From Chloroflexota bacterium (GTDB lineage: Bacteria; Chloroflexota; Anaerolineae; Anaerolineales; UBA11579): a DNA stretch of 58,827 nt. Positions 28,249 through 36,961 of the stretch are shown piece by piece (within the stretch, counting starts at the first letter, position 1; each line of letters begins with the position of its first letter). The position numbers and the translations under genes were made by a program. The stretch is taken from NCBI GenBank assembly GCA_018662365.1, contig JABJGH010000007.1, positions 1 through 58,827 on the forward strand, in the 5' to 3' direction. The notes under the pieces were generated by a model that did no database searches, had not been told where the DNA came from, and saw only the letters and a program-made list of their open reading frames with translations.

Positions 28249-29703
28249 ATGAGTGAAAAGACAGAGCAAAAAACAAAAGCAAAAGCTGTTAATTTAAAGA
28301 AGAAAAGTACTAGAAAAACAAAAACCACGCAGGTCGTGGGTGGTGGAGATGATCCTGTTCGCCTATACCTTAAAGAAATCGGGTTGGTAGAACTATTAAA
28401 TATTGATCAAGAGTTTTGGCTGGCCACCTTAGTTGATTCTTCAAAAAGATTGGATCGAGTCAAAGAAGATCATCTTTCACCCAAACGAAAAGAGATTGCC
28501 CCTTCCACCCTTTTTCGAAGTATTTTTATTGAAATTTCGGCAGATTGGAAAGCGATCCTTGAAGATACTGAAGAGTTAGAACAAGATTCCCCAAGTTTTG
28601 TGGAGATTCTAGACGAAGCACAAGAATTACAGATCACCTGGAATTTAGACAGAAAATCATATTTGCGAAAATATTTAAATAATGGGCTTTGGTCGAGAAA
28701 TGACCTTTGGGATGAAGTTGCGAAAAATTGTTTTAAGGTTTTTGTAGCTTTATACCTTCTTCCTCATCCAGTTGCAATTAGCTTAAGGGATCATTTTGAA
28801 AGCAAGAATAAATTACCCTCTGGCCGAACTTTTTCTAGGTATTTACCCGAGGATGACCTATTAAACCAAGCCTTGAATTCAACTAGTAGCAACGCCGAAG
28901 ATGCGCAAGAGGCGATCATTAGTGCAAACCTTCGTTTGGTGGTTAGCATAGCGAAAAGATTTGTGGGCCGAGGCAGCTCCTTTGAAGACCTAATTCAAGA
29001 GGGGAATATAGGATTATTACGGGCCGTGCATAAATTTGATGTAACCCGGGGATTTAAATTTAGTACCTATGCGACCTGGTGGATTCGCCAGGCAATAACC
29101 CGTTCTATCGCAGACCAAGCTCGGACCATTCGAATTCCGGTTCATTTATTGGAATCGATCCAGCGATTAATGCGGGCACAAAGAGAACTTACCCAGGTTT
29201 TAGGTCGTGAACCGCGCACAGAAGAATTAGCCCTAAGCCCAGATTTTATGGATGAAGCAGATATTCACGCTATTAGAAAAATCAAGGAAGAAGGCACAGA
29301 ACTTCCTCCAGAGTTGAGAAGAAAATTATCTAAAGCTGCAGCCAAGGTAGACAAAACCTTAAGATCGGCTGAAGAACCGATGTCCTTAGAAAGCCCTGTC
29401 GGTACTGGGGACAATAGCCAACTAGGGGATTTTATTGAAGATGATGACGCCTTAGCCCCCATGGATGCCGCCGCCAGAGAAATGTTGAAGGAACAAGTTC
29501 ATCATGCATTAGGCGCTCTCACGGATAGGGAACGGGAAGTGCTTGAATTGCGTTACGGTTTGATCGATGGAAAGGACCACACTTTAGAAGAAGTAGGACA
29601 GTACTTCAAGGTGACGCGAGAAAGAATTCGACAGATAGAAGCAAAAGCACTTAGAAAATTACGGCATCCCACTCGCAGCCGCGATCTACGAGACTATTTA
29701 TAG
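28249..29703 (+). CDS. rpoD: RNA polymerase primary sigma factor (sigma-70, RpoD/SigA)
   Basis: A housekeeping sigma factor of 484 residues. Region 1.2 is [11 protein letters not shown] near residue 32; a poorly conserved insert follows; regions 2.1-2.4 carry [18 protein letters not shown] and [15 protein letters not shown] (the -10 recognition helix with the melting aromatics), region 3 RIPVHL onward, and region 4 [13 protein letters not shown] with the [30 protein letters not shown]. The start at 28249 is chosen over 28225, which would overlap dnaG, because AGGCGAG lies just upstream. The dnaG-rpoD order is the conserved core of the macromolecular synthesis operon. Confidence 0.95.
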   Translation: MSEKTEQKTKAKAVNLKKKSTRKTKTTQVVGGGDDPVRLYLKEIGLVELLNIDQEFWLATLVDSSKRLDRVKEDHLSPKRKEIAPSTLFRSIFIEISADWKAILEDTEELEQDSPSFVEILDEAQELQITWNLDRKSYLRKYLNNGLWSRNDLWDEVAKNCFKVFVALYLLPHPVAISLRDHFESKNKLPSGRTFSRYLPEDDLLNQALNSTSSNAEDAQEAIISANLRLVVSIAKRFVGRGSSFEDLIQEGNIGLLRAVHKFDVTRGFKFSTYATWWIRQAITRSIADQARTIRIPVHLLESIQRLMRAQRELTQVLGREPRTEELALSPDFMDEADIHAIRKIKEEGTELPPELRRKLSKAAAKVDKTLRSAEEPMSLESPVGTGDNSQLGDFIEDDDALAPMDAAAREMLKEQVHHALGALTDREREVLELRYGLIDGKDHTLEEVGQYFKVTRERIRQIEAKALRKLRHPTRSRDLRDYL

Positions 29704-29734
29704 AAATAATAATTCCAAGCAAATAAATTCCATG

Positions 29735-29766
29735 AAATCTTCGTCCATTTGGAGAAGATTTTTTAT
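29735..29766 (+). terminator. Intrinsic terminator of dnaG-rpoD
   Basis: AAATCTTC/GAAGATTT plus inner TCCA/TGGA with one bulged G (29735-29761), followed by a T-run to 29764. It lies between the convergent rpoD and lipoprotein genes. Confidence 0.78.
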
Positions 29767-29790
29767 TGGTAACTCTTGGTCTTTCGACGA

Positions 29791-30765
29791 TTATTTTCGA
29801 TACGCGACATAAATGTCTGCCTCAATCATTTCATTGTCTTTATAGTAGTGATGCACAAAGTACAGATTTCCTGCTTCATCCACGGTTGGTTCGCCCGCCA
29901 GCGGAGAAATAATTAATTCGGGTTCTTGCCACTCCCCAGCTACTTTTTTAGATCGCCAAATTCCAAAATTTCTTGAAAACCATAATTCGTCTCCCTGGGG
30001 ATTAAGGGCTGGCCATCCTTCAAAATCATTCGTATTTACTACTGAAAGGTTGATAGGGTCTTGCCATTTACCGTTCACATTATTCAAAACCCAAATATCT
30101 AACCCCCCTACCCCACCTTGTCTTTCCGACGCAAAATAGAGTTCAGTGCCATCCGATGAGATATGGAATTCTCCTACCTCATAATCGGGGTCAAAGTCCG
30201 CCAACTCCCAATTTGTCCAAAGTCCATTTGCATATTCTGCGGTGAACCAATGCATCCCGGTGTACCCTTCCCTTGCCGAGCAAAACCACATAAAATTGTT
30301 TTGGACGAATTCACAGCCATCACCCGCAAGCTTTCCTGGATCTTGTAACATCACTCTTTCGGCAATTCCCCAACTATCATTTGTTAAGTGAGAGACATAT
30401 ATCCCCGTCACCCCGTCTGAAACTTGTTGCTCAACGGGAACTTTGACATCTGGGGTAAAAAAGAAATATAGCGTTTTTCCATCGGGCAAAATGAATGGAG
30501 AATCCTCCGCCCCGGCGGTGTTTACCCCTTCGGATAACGGGACAGGGTTTTCAAATTCTGAGGAAATGAGGAGAGGGGGCTGGAGATCTGTTTCGGGAGA
30601 AACTTTGACAGCGTCTGCTGGAATTTCGCTGAGTCTATCCTTAATTTCTGGAGGATTTTCAAGGACATTATTGTCTGCAGATAAGTTTAAAAAACTGGCA
30701 CATGCTAAAAAGACTAACTGTAAGGAAAAAATAAACGAGAATAGAAACCCTTTTCGTTTTTTCAT
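29791..30765 (-). CDS. Lipoprotein with WD40-like (PD40) beta-propeller repeats
   Basis: A 324-residue predicted lipoprotein. A Lys/Arg-rich start, hydrophobic segment and Cys22 in FLAC resemble a lipoprotein signal, though Leu at -2 is not the best lipobox. The mature part contains PD40-type blades: SPFILPDGKTLYFFF, HISSDGTELYFASERQGGVGGLDIWV and NPQGDELWFSR, the pattern of TolB-like and OmpA-associated propellers. It probably binds a partner or polymer at the cell surface; no specific function is assigned. Two adjacent ATGs (30768, 30765) follow AAGGAGG; 30765 gives better spacing than the upstream start at 30807. Confidence 0.72.
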   Translation of the reverse strand: MKKRKGFLFSFIFSLQLVFLACASFLNLSADNNVLENPPEIKDRLSEIPADAVKVSPETDLQPPLLISSEFENPVPLSEGVNTAGAEDSPFILPDGKTLYFFFTPDVKVPVEQQVSDGVTGIYVSHLTNDSWGIAERVMLQDPGKLAGDGCEFVQNNFMWFCSAREGYTGMHWFTAEYANGLWTNWELADFDPDYEVGEFHISSDGTELYFASERQGGVGGLDIWVLNNVNGKWQDPINLSVVNTNDFEGWPALNPQGDELWFSRNFGIWRSKKVAGEWQEPELIISPLAGEPTVDEAGNLYFVHHYYKDNEMIEADIYVAYRK

Positions 30766-30893
30766 CATTCCTCCTTGGGAAATCTGAAAATTTATGCTCC
30801 TTCTCAATTATATAAGAGATTTTTAGGAAAACCCTGATTTAAACCAAAATTAACCAAATTGTACTTAATTATGGGTATCAGGAATTTATTGAT

Positions 30894-31235
30894 TTATAAA
30901 AATTTTGAAAATTTATTATTCTCATCGACCAATATAAATGAGGTTTCAACAGGTTCGTCGCTTATCTCAAAAGCAACAATGATGATTTTTTCCCCTTTCT
31001 GAATCAAATGCGCTGCAGCCCCATTCATGAATATATCCCCAGATCCTGATTCACCCTCGATTACATAGGTTTCTAATCTAGCGCCAGATGTTAGACTGAC
31101 GACCAATACTTTTTCACCCGGCCAAATATTTGCTTTTTCCAATAGATCGGAATCAATAGTTATACTGCCAATATAATTTAAATCGGCTTGGGTCACTGTG
31201 GCATGATGGATTTTTGATCTGGCAAATACTCGCAT
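30894..31235 (-). CDS. panD: Aspartate 1-decarboxylase proenzyme
   Basis: Makes beta-alanine for pantothenate/CoA. It has 113 residues, family-typical. The self-cleavage site is Gly23-Ser24 in YIGSITID, which generates the pyruvoyl group; LETYVIEGE carries the Thr/Tyr active-site pair, and [12 protein letters not shown] matches the conserved Asn-Gly-Ala-Ala segment. The start has GAGGA seven bases upstream. Other pan genes are not adjacent. Confidence 0.95.
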   Translation of the reverse strand: MRVFARSKIHHATVTQADLNYIGSITIDSDLLEKANIWPGEKVLVVSLTSGARLETYVIEGESGSGDIFMNGAAAHLIQKGEKIIIVAFEISDEPVETSFILVDENNKFSKFL

Positions 31236-31375
31236 AAGTTCCTCAAAATCAGTATTTTTGTGTGGGGGGTATTCTACTCAGTAATTTGTAATTTATCCAG
31301 CACAATTATTGAAGAAATTGTTTCAAAAGAAGGAAAATATTATAATTATTTAGTAATTTTAGCGAATTATCGGGC

Positions 31376-31384
31376 TGGTATAAT
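31376..31384 (+). promoter_or_regulatory. Extended -10 promoter of purA
   Basis: TGGTATAAT (31376-31384), a perfect extended -10, lies 38 bases before purA. The -35 region is weak. Confidence 0.6.
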
Positions 31385-31422
31385 CCTATAAAATCATTTA
31401 TTTATTACAAAGGTGGAGAAAA

Positions 31423-32715
31423 ATGCCTCTAAATATCATCGTGGGTGCGCAATGGGGAGATGAGGGGAAAGGCCGGATGGTCGATCTGATGGCTAGCAAA
31501 GCGAGGATCGTGGCAAGGTTCAGTGGGGGAGATAACGCAGGACATACCGTGACTGTGGGTGAAAAGGTCTATAAATTGCACTTAATCCCTTCGGGGATGA
31601 TCCAAGAGCATACTGTTGGTGTGATGGGGAATGGCATGGTGATCAACCCAAAAACTTTGATTAATGAAATTGAGATGTTGGTAGAAGCGGGGATCGAAGT
31701 AGGTCCTGAGCGATTGAAAATCTCTGCCGCCGCCCACCTGATTACCCCCGCCCACCTTGCATTAGATGCTGCCCAAGAAAAATCACGGGGAAAAGAGATG
31801 ATCGGCACAACTTTACGTGGGATTGGCCCGGCGTATATGGATAAATCTGCGCGACGGGGATTGCGGGTTGGGGACATGCTCGATGAAGAAGCGTTTGCCG
31901 ACAAGATCAAGGCGCATATCGAGTTTACGAATAAACGATTGACCAATCTTTACGGGGCTGAGGCTCTTGATCCACAAAAAGTAGCTACCGAATATTTGGA
32001 ATATGCGCGAACTCTTAAACCGTTTATTGCGGATACTGTTGGTTTGATCCACTCGGCATTAAAAGGTGGGGAAGATGTATTGGCGGAAGGTGCGCAAGGC
32101 ACCCTGTTGGATCTGGACTTAGGGACTTACCCGTTTGTGACGAGTTCACATCCGACATCGAGTGGGGCATTGGTAGGCTTGGGGGTGGGTCCAAAAGATG
32201 TGGGGGAAGTAGTGGGGGTCACCAAGGTCTTTCAAACACGCGTGGGGGAAGGGGCGATGCCGACAGAGCTAGAGGGAGATGTGGCGGGTATGCTACGGGG
32301 AACGGGCAAGAATCCTTGGGATGAGTTTGGGACGACGACTGGCAGACCGCGCCGAGTGGGCTGGCTGGACATGGTCTTGTTGGGTTATGCGGTGCAGGTG
32401 AATGGATTTACCCAATTGGCTTTAACCAAACTCGATATTCTGAGCGGGATTAACCCCCTCAAAATTTGTGTCGGTTATACACACGGGAATAAAACGCACA
32501 AAGATTTTCCGATCGGGGAGAAGGACTTGGAAGATTTTGAACCGATCCTTGAGGAAATGCCGGGATGGAAGGAAGACGTGCAAGATTGCCGAAAGTGGGA
32601 GGATCTACCCGAGGAAGCCCAAGCTTATATCCGAAAAATTGAAGAGTTGGGTGGGGTGAGGGTGGGATGGATCTCAGTAGGTCCCGAGAGAGATCAGATG
32701 GTTGTAGTCGAATAA
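31423..32715 (+). CDS. purA: Adenylosuccinate synthetase
   Basis: Catalyses GTP-dependent conversion of IMP and aspartate to adenylosuccinate, the first committed step to AMP. It has 430 residues, normal length. The P-loop-like GAQWGDEGKGR with catalytic Asp lies at residues 7-17, GDNAGHTV with the catalytic His follows near residue 36, and the IMP/GTP loops (GTTLRGIGPAY near 128, TTGRPRR near 304) are present. The start has AAAGGTGGAG upstream. Codon use is noticeably G-rich at the 3' end compared with the neighbours. Monocistronic with a strong terminator. Confidence 0.97.
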   Translation: MPLNIIVGAQWGDEGKGRMVDLMASKARIVARFSGGDNAGHTVTVGEKVYKLHLIPSGMIQEHTVGVMGNGMVINPKTLINEIEMLVEAGIEVGPERLKISAAAHLITPAHLALDAAQEKSRGKEMIGTTLRGIGPAYMDKSARRGLRVGDMLDEEAFADKIKAHIEFTNKRLTNLYGAEALDPQKVATEYLEYARTLKPFIADTVGLIHSALKGGEDVLAEGAQGTLLDLDLGTYPFVTSSHPTSSGALVGLGVGPKDVGEVVGVTKVFQTRVGEGAMPTELEGDVAGMLRGTGKNPWDEFGTTTGRPRRVGWLDMVLLGYAVQVNGFTQLALTKLDILSGINPLKICVGYTHGNKTHKDFPIGEKDLEDFEPILEEMPGWKEDVQDCRKWEDLPEEAQAYIRKIEELGGVRVGWISVGPERDQMVVVE

Positions 32716-32728
32716 AACTCGACCCCTT

Positions 32729-32757
32729 GGAGAATGAGCAATGCTCATTCTCCTTTT
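32729..32757 (+). terminator. Intrinsic terminator of purA
   Basis: An 11-bp perfect stem GGAGAATGAGC/GCTCATTCTCC with loop AAT, followed by TTTT, begins 13 bases after the purA stop. Confidence 0.9.
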
Positions 32758-32809
32758 GATTAGAATTATTTCGAGCGCATTATTTGCGTTCTAATTGTTA
32801 AGGTTCATT

Positions 32810-32836
32810 GATGAAATGACCAAAGGTCAATTCATC
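32810..32836. repeat. Palindrome, imperfect 12-bp stem
   Basis: GATGAA-a-TGACC, loop AAA, GGTCA-a-TTCATC: eleven pairs with a single A-A mismatch. No T-run follows, so it is not an obvious terminator. It could be part of a repeat element. Confidence 0.6.
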
Positions 32837-33100
32837 GTGTTTCGAGGCTGAGCTTTTATCTGATGGCTTCGCGATGCCAGTAGACGGAATTTGGGCTTGA
32901 TTTTTATGATTGTTTGTTTATTCCTTTACAGATCGAAAAGCTTGTTTCCCCAAAGCATGGAGCAATTATAGCACATATGTTCTGTTTAATCAATGGTGGA
33001 TTTTAGGGAGATTCTTCGGTTTACCGATGTGAGATGGAGTGTTTGTTTATTATTATTTCTAATTTCGAATGGAAGTGAATGTTGTCAGTTTTTCTTTATT

Positions 33101-33122
33101 GGTGGGGGTACTTACCCCCACC
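33101..33122. repeat. Perfect G/C palindrome
   Basis: GGTGGGGGTA and TACCCCCACC form a perfect 10-bp stem around CT. It lies in non-coding DNA and is followed by CACCCCCTTT. Confidence 0.75.
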
Positions 33123-33277
33123 ACCCCCTTTGAACCCCAAATGGAGCTTGTATGAGTTGTCCGGGTTAATGCCGATATCTTTATGTTCTGGATCGTTGTT
33201 GCAGGAAAATTTAGAATGCGCTCATAAATCATTCGCTAAAGGTGGGATGTGGTTATTATTTATTTAGGACAAACAAG

Positions 33278-33297
33278 ATTCCTGCTTTCGCAGGAAT
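33278..33297. repeat. REP-like hairpin ATTCCTGC-TTTC-GCAGGAAT
   Basis: A perfect 8-bp stem within gattcctgctttcgcagg and following aatgacggg. This word (attcctgc, loop tttc, gcaggaatgacgg) is familiar as a dispersed palindromic repeat in many unrelated bacterial genomes; that recollection is general knowledge, not a search. Confidence 0.65.
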
Positions 33298-33409
33298 GAC
33301 GGGGGTTTTTATTTTCAGGTCCCCCAAATTTACCGTATATCTTCCGATGGCAATAAGTGCTCACCGTATATAGCCCGGTGAAAAATATTGCACCCGGGGG
33401 TGGGCTGGC

Positions 33410-33961
33410 TTATCGTTCTACTTCAAAGCCGAGTCCAGAGGTCATTTCCAGATCGACAAGTATTTCTTGTCCACCAAAGCCATCCACAATATCATGGGCT
33501 TGTACCATTACTTGGGTGACATCCTCAGGAATAAATAACCCGCTCTGACTGCGGGTAAAGGGCTGCTCTTCTTGATGCGGATGGGTTAACAACCGCGTAA
33601 AAGGATTATCGGGATTCGTTTTTAGAATTGTGCCATCGGGCAGGACCACATTCCAGCCGTCGGCGTAATCCTCCCAACCTGTATCAGGATGTTCTACGGT
33701 TACATAAAAGGTCCATAATCCATTGCCTTCCCATACAGCACGCACATAGATCACATCTGCGTTTGGTTCTGATTGTTCGGGCGATTTTTTTATCGGCGTT
33801 GGTTGCTTATTTTCTTCAGATGCTGTGATTTCTTTTTGTATTGGGTTTGATTTCTCAGTGGGCGAGAGGATGGTTTCGGCAGGAAGAGCAGCAGGCTGGC
33901 TTCTAACACAGGCTGAGAGTAAAAAGATAAGCAGGAACAATAGGATGGTAATTTTATTCAT
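33410..33961 (-). CDS. Small lipoprotein of unknown function
   Basis: A 183-residue protein with a clear lipoprotein signal: MNKITILLFLLIFLLSAC with lipobox LSAC and Cys18. A Pro/Glu/Lys-rich linker (residues about 20-65) leads to one globular domain (about 67-183) with VRAVWEGNGLWTFYVTVEHPDTGWEDYADGW and a Gly/Phe-rich C-terminus. The aromatic and Gly/Asp content suggests a beta-sandwich. I do not recognise a named family. No strong Shine-Dalgarno precedes the start. Confidence 0.72.
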   Translation of the reverse strand: MNKITILLFLLIFLLSACVRSQPAALPAETILSPTEKSNPIQKEITASEENKQPTPIKKSPEQSEPNADVIYVRAVWEGNGLWTFYVTVEHPDTGWEDYADGWNVVLPDGTILKTNPDNPFTRLLTHPHQEEQPFTRSQSGLFIPEDVTQVMVQAHDIVDGFGGQEILVDLEMTSGLGFEVER

Positions 33962-34024
33962 GGGTTGATCGTCTCTTGGGGGTTAGAAAATTTGTTGCCT
34001 TCAATTATAACGAATTAAAAAGAA

Positions 34025-34060
34025 TTGAAATACGATATACTTTCGAAATGCAAAAAGTTT
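34025..34060 (+). repeat. 36-bp direct repeat, copy 1 (with abortive start of a lipoprotein reading frame)
   Basis: Thirty-five of 36 bases match 36141-36176. The copy includes a TATACT -10-like box, six bases, and an ATG (34048) that opens MQKVWIIIF and then stops at TGA (34075-34077). Copy 2 has the same start followed by an intact lipoprotein. Copy 1 is therefore probably the remnant 5' end of a duplicated lipoprotein gene. Confidence 0.8.
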
Positions 34061-34200
34061 GGATAATTATTTTTTGAGAGCCTATTTAGCTATTTCCCTA
34101 TACTAATTTGATATAATCACAAAGAACATAAATGATATGAAAATTTAGCTAAGTAACAAAATTTCGATAATAAGATCGCTACGTAATATAGGAGGGCAAA

Positions 34201-35922
34201 ATGAATGGCTTGTTCCAAAAAAAGCAAATTGCATCCCCAAAATCTCTAAAAATATTTTTCTTTATCCAAGTAGGTCTACTTATTACTTCCTGGATAATAT
34301 TTATATTTACAAAAGGCTCATATCGCCTAATACCTTTATTATTAGCTTTAATAGATGCTCTAATAATTTCTTTATGTATTATTGCAATTTTGGTGTTTTA
34401 CTATTCAGAAAAAGAAGTTAAAAACAAACGGAATTCTCAAAATTCAATAAATATTGTAAAACAAAAATTAACTTCTGCAAATAAAGAAGTTTCAATTACA
34501 AGAACTCTCAAAAATAGTATTCCCAAAAAAGAGGAAAAAGATATTGAAGCAAGAAAGGATAAGCTGAATAAAGATTTAGCCGGAATAACTACATGGAGAA
34601 CCAATCTCAATAGAGAAGAAGAATTTGAGTTAAATGCTCTCTTAAAAAGTGAACAGAAAAAATATTTTGAAAGCAGGTTATTAGAAACAAAGTTAATCAA
34701 TTCTAATATTTCAAGTATTAATAAAAATTGGAAACTAAAATTAGAAAAATATGGCGTTGTCTCTGCCCAAGATATTACACTGACAAGTTTAAAAGCAATC
34801 CCCGGAATTAAAGATAAGCAAATTCAGCGGTTAATCAAATGGCGCAAACAAGAAGAGAATAAAATTAGAGCAACTCAGCCAAAAACATTACCCGATTACC
34901 TAAGCGATCCAATTAAAAGTAAATATGAAGAAAGCCGTGAAGTTGCTAAAAAAAATGAATTCATAAAAGCTGGGGCTCTTGAGGAAAACTACGCTGAGGA
35001 TATTAAAAGAATCAGGGAAGAAGCAAAAAAACAATTATTAATAAATGACCAAAACGAGGTTACAGCTAATGAGAAAATCAAGAATGCAGAAATGGAACTC
35101 GCCCCACTAGCTGATGATTTTGAAAAATTCAAAGAAATTTCAATTAGAAATTATTTGCTATACCTTTTTAATATCGATCAAGATGAACCGTTGGTCTTTT
35201 ACAAATCTCCCACTATAATTATTTCTTTATTTTTATTCAGTTTGCTCATTCAATCATGCTTATCAATTACCTCAGTTAAGGATGTGTATATTGCCTCATT
35301 GCCAACTGCCACCTTAACACCAACAATGACATTAACGCCAACAATAGTTCCGAGTTCAACTGCAACCTTAGTCCCCACTGCAACTAATTCGCCCACAGCT
35401 ACTAGCACTTCAACACCTACACCTACCCATCTCCCAGGAACTGCTACTGCGATTAGTATCGCTATGACTGAAACGGCAATTTCAAACAATTTAACTGCAA
35501 CTCAACAGGGGAAAAATATGACAAGCACTGTTGCTGCCAAAGATATAACCTCAACACATCAGGCATACTGGGCTCCATACACTGCAACGGCTGAAGTGCT
35601 CAATGCCTATGCAACTCAAATTGCCAGTTATGGGACAATTTCTCGACAAGAACTTGTAAATTATTCCGATAACCATTTTGGGGAGAATGTTGTTGTTCGA
35701 GGCCGTGTATTTAATATTATAAGCCAGGAGGCAATACAGATATACATTGATGGTTCGTATGATTCTTTATATATTTCATTCTTCGATCCTATTTCATCTG
35801 TATATGAAAACGACTGGATTACAGTATACGGCATGGTTGGCGGTGAGGAATGCGGTGAAAATGCTTTTGGGGCCACGATTTGTTTTCCTGTTTTATATGC
35901 CGATTTTTATGAAAAACCATAA
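34201..35922 (+). CDS. Membrane protein with coiled coil, HhH-like module, Thr/Pro linker and OB-like C-terminus
   Basis: A 573-residue protein. Two transmembrane helices lie at about 17-40 and 43-68; a Lys/Glu-rich coiled coil runs to about 175 and resumes at 225-320; between them KYGVVSAQDITLTSLKAIPGI near 185-206 and the following WRKQ resemble the HhH-like module found C-terminal to the kinase in YegI-type proteins, here without the kinase. A third transmembrane helix lies at about 340-362, then a Thr/Pro-rich stalk (about 370-420), a second Thr/Ala-rich stretch, and a C-terminal module (about 480-573) with GENVVVRGRVFNI and DWITVYGMVGG that looks like an OB fold. Function unknown. The DNA is AT-rich and Lys/Asn/Ile-heavy compared with the core genes. 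The Shine-Dalgarno is AGGAGGG. It lies inside a pair of 36-bp direct repeats. Confidence 0.75.
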   Translation: MNGLFQKKQIASPKSLKIFFFIQVGLLITSWIIFIFTKGSYRLIPLLLALIDALIISLCIIAILVFYYSEKEVKNKRNSQNSINIVKQKLTSANKEVSITRTLKNSIPKKEEKDIEARKDKLNKDLAGITTWRTNLNREEEFELNALLKSEQKKYFESRLLETKLINSNISSINKNWKLKLEKYGVVSAQDITLTSLKAIPGIKDKQIQRLIKWRKQEENKIRATQPKTLPDYLSDPIKSKYEESREVAKKNEFIKAGALEENYAEDIKRIREEAKKQLLINDQNEVTANEKIKNAEMELAPLADDFEKFKEISIRNYLLYLFNIDQDEPLVFYKSPTIIISLFLFSLLIQSCLSITSVKDVYIASLPTATLTPTMTLTPTIVPSSTATLVPTATNSPTATSTSTPTPTHLPGTATAISIAMTETAISNNLTATQQGKNMTSTVAAKDITSTHQAYWAPYTATAEVLNAYATQIASYGTISRQELVNYSDNHFGENVVVRGRVFNIISQEAIQIYIDGSYDSLYISFFDPISSVYENDWITVYGMVGGEECGENAFGATICFPVLYADFYEKP

Positions 35923-35976
35923 TTCTATTGATATTTAAGAATAATTATTTCTTTGCTTATTAAAAAGCGTAAAACT

Positions 35977-36011
35977 AAAAAGGTCTAGTCTCCTGAAGAC
36001 TAGACCTTTTT
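35977..36011 (+). terminator. Intrinsic terminator of the 34201-35922 gene (bidirectional form)
   Basis: AAAAAGGTCTAGTCT/AGACTAGACCTTTTT around CCTGA gives 15 pairs counting the A/T ends. It lies 54 bases past the stop. Confidence 0.88.
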
Positions 36012-36140
36012 ATTAATCTTATTTTCCTGTTCTTTTATTTCTTTCGGCTTCAAGGGGTTACAGAACTATAAAAAATATTTTCTTTTTTCTTCGAAACCCC
36101 ATTAAAAAACCAATACCGTTTTATTTTCAGTGAATAATTT

Positions 36141-36176
36141 TTGAAATACGATATACTTTCGAAATGCGAAAAGTTT
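36141..36176 (+). repeat. 36-bp direct repeat, copy 2 (promoter and start of lipoprotein 36164)
   Basis: Matches 34025-34060 with one mismatch (A to G, second codon). It contains TATACT (36152-36157), TTCGAA, then the ATG at 36164, so the lipoprotein mRNA may be leaderless. Confidence 0.8.
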
Positions 36177-36928
36177 TTGTTGCTGTTATATGTTTATTGA
36201 TACTTTCTGCCTGTGGACCTGTTCCCAGCCCTACGGTGGTTTTGCCTACTTCCACTCCGGAACCAAGTCCCAGCCCGACGGCGACGATCGTTTGGTTTCC
36301 CCCTACGGCCACAGCGACTGAAAGACCAGAGATATTAAGTAGTCCTACCCCGGATATGCGGACGGGGATTGGCAAAATATTTTTTGAAGAACCTTTTGAC
36401 AACCCTGAGGATTGGGAAATCTTTCCGGTTCAGGGGGGAAGTTCGATGTTCTCGAATGGGCATTTGACGATGGTGCTGGATCAAAAAAATCAATATGCTT
36501 ACGCCACACATAATCATCTGTTCATTTATAATTTTTATGGGGAAATCACGGCAAAGCCAAATCTTTGTGAGGCTGCGGATGAATATGGGGTAATCTTGCG
36601 AACGGTTCAATTACAGGATTTTTATCGATTGGCGATCAGCTGCGGAGGGTCAGTAAGTGTTTCTCGATCTTCGGAAGGCAGCACTTTTTCAGTGATCCCT
36701 AATAGTCCGATCCCTGGTCAACAAACCGGCCCACCGGGTTCGGTTAAGATAGGGTTCTGGGCAAACAATACTGAAATAAGATTTTTTATCAATGATCAAT
36801 TTTTGTTCTCCACTCAGGATATCATTTTAAGAAGCGGCACTCTAGGCGTTTTTATCCACTCGGTGAGTGATGCAACTGTTTCGGTTAATTTTTCAGATTT
36901 ATCTTTGTTCGAAATTGATGCGGAATAG
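36164..36928 (+). CDS. Lipoprotein with Thr/Pro linker and concanavalin-like beta-sandwich domain
   Basis: A 254-residue protein. The signal peptide ends in lipobox LSAC with Cys17. A Pro/Thr/Ser-rich linker (about 18-68) leads to a single domain (about 70-254) beginning EEPFDNPEDWEI and ending VSVNFSDLSLFEI, the layout of LamG/DUF1080-type jelly rolls (buried-tryptophan start, YGVILRTVQLQDFYRLAISCGG middle, final strand naming the fold edge). Such domains often bind sugars, but binding residues cannot be assigned. No Shine-Dalgarno; a -10-like box lies six bases before the ATG. Confidence 0.75.
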   Translation: MRKVFVAVICLLILSACGPVPSPTVVLPTSTPEPSPSPTATIVWFPPTATATERPEILSSPTPDMRTGIGKIFFEEPFDNPEDWEIFPVQGGSSMFSNGHLTMVLDQKNQYAYATHNHLFIYNFYGEITAKPNLCEAADEYGVILRTVQLQDFYRLAISCGGSVSVSRSSEGSTFSVIPNSPIPGQQTGPPGSVKIGFWANNTEIRFFINDQFLFSTQDIILRSGTLGVFIHSVSDATVSVNFSDLSLFEIDAE

Positions 36929-36961
36929 ATTTGAAAAGCCATTTACTATGGGAGATTTAAT

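Larger units (their letters stand above)
32758..33409. other. Intergenic region rich in short palindromes, no gene seen
   Basis: About 650 bases without a supportable gene. It holds a TTAGAA/TTCTAA-bounded dyad (32760-32795), the hairpins described separately at 32810, 33101 and 33278, a TGGC/GCCA dyad near 32862, a repeated ACCGTATAT word (33332 and 33363) and a CCCGGTG/CACCCGGG dyad at 33381-33404. The only longish ORF (33079-33267) lies across the G/C palindrome and has no start signal. The look is that of REP/MITE-like debris. Confidence 0.55.

Noticed and set aside
33079..33267. 62-residue ORF in the palindromic gap
   Set aside because: It encodes a Pro/Leu run from the GGTGGGGGTA palindrome and lacks a start signal.
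35250..35489. Val/Gly-rich minus-strand ORF
   Set aside because: It is the complement of the Thr/Pro stalk codons of the 34201-35922 gene; repeat-like coding makes such shadows.
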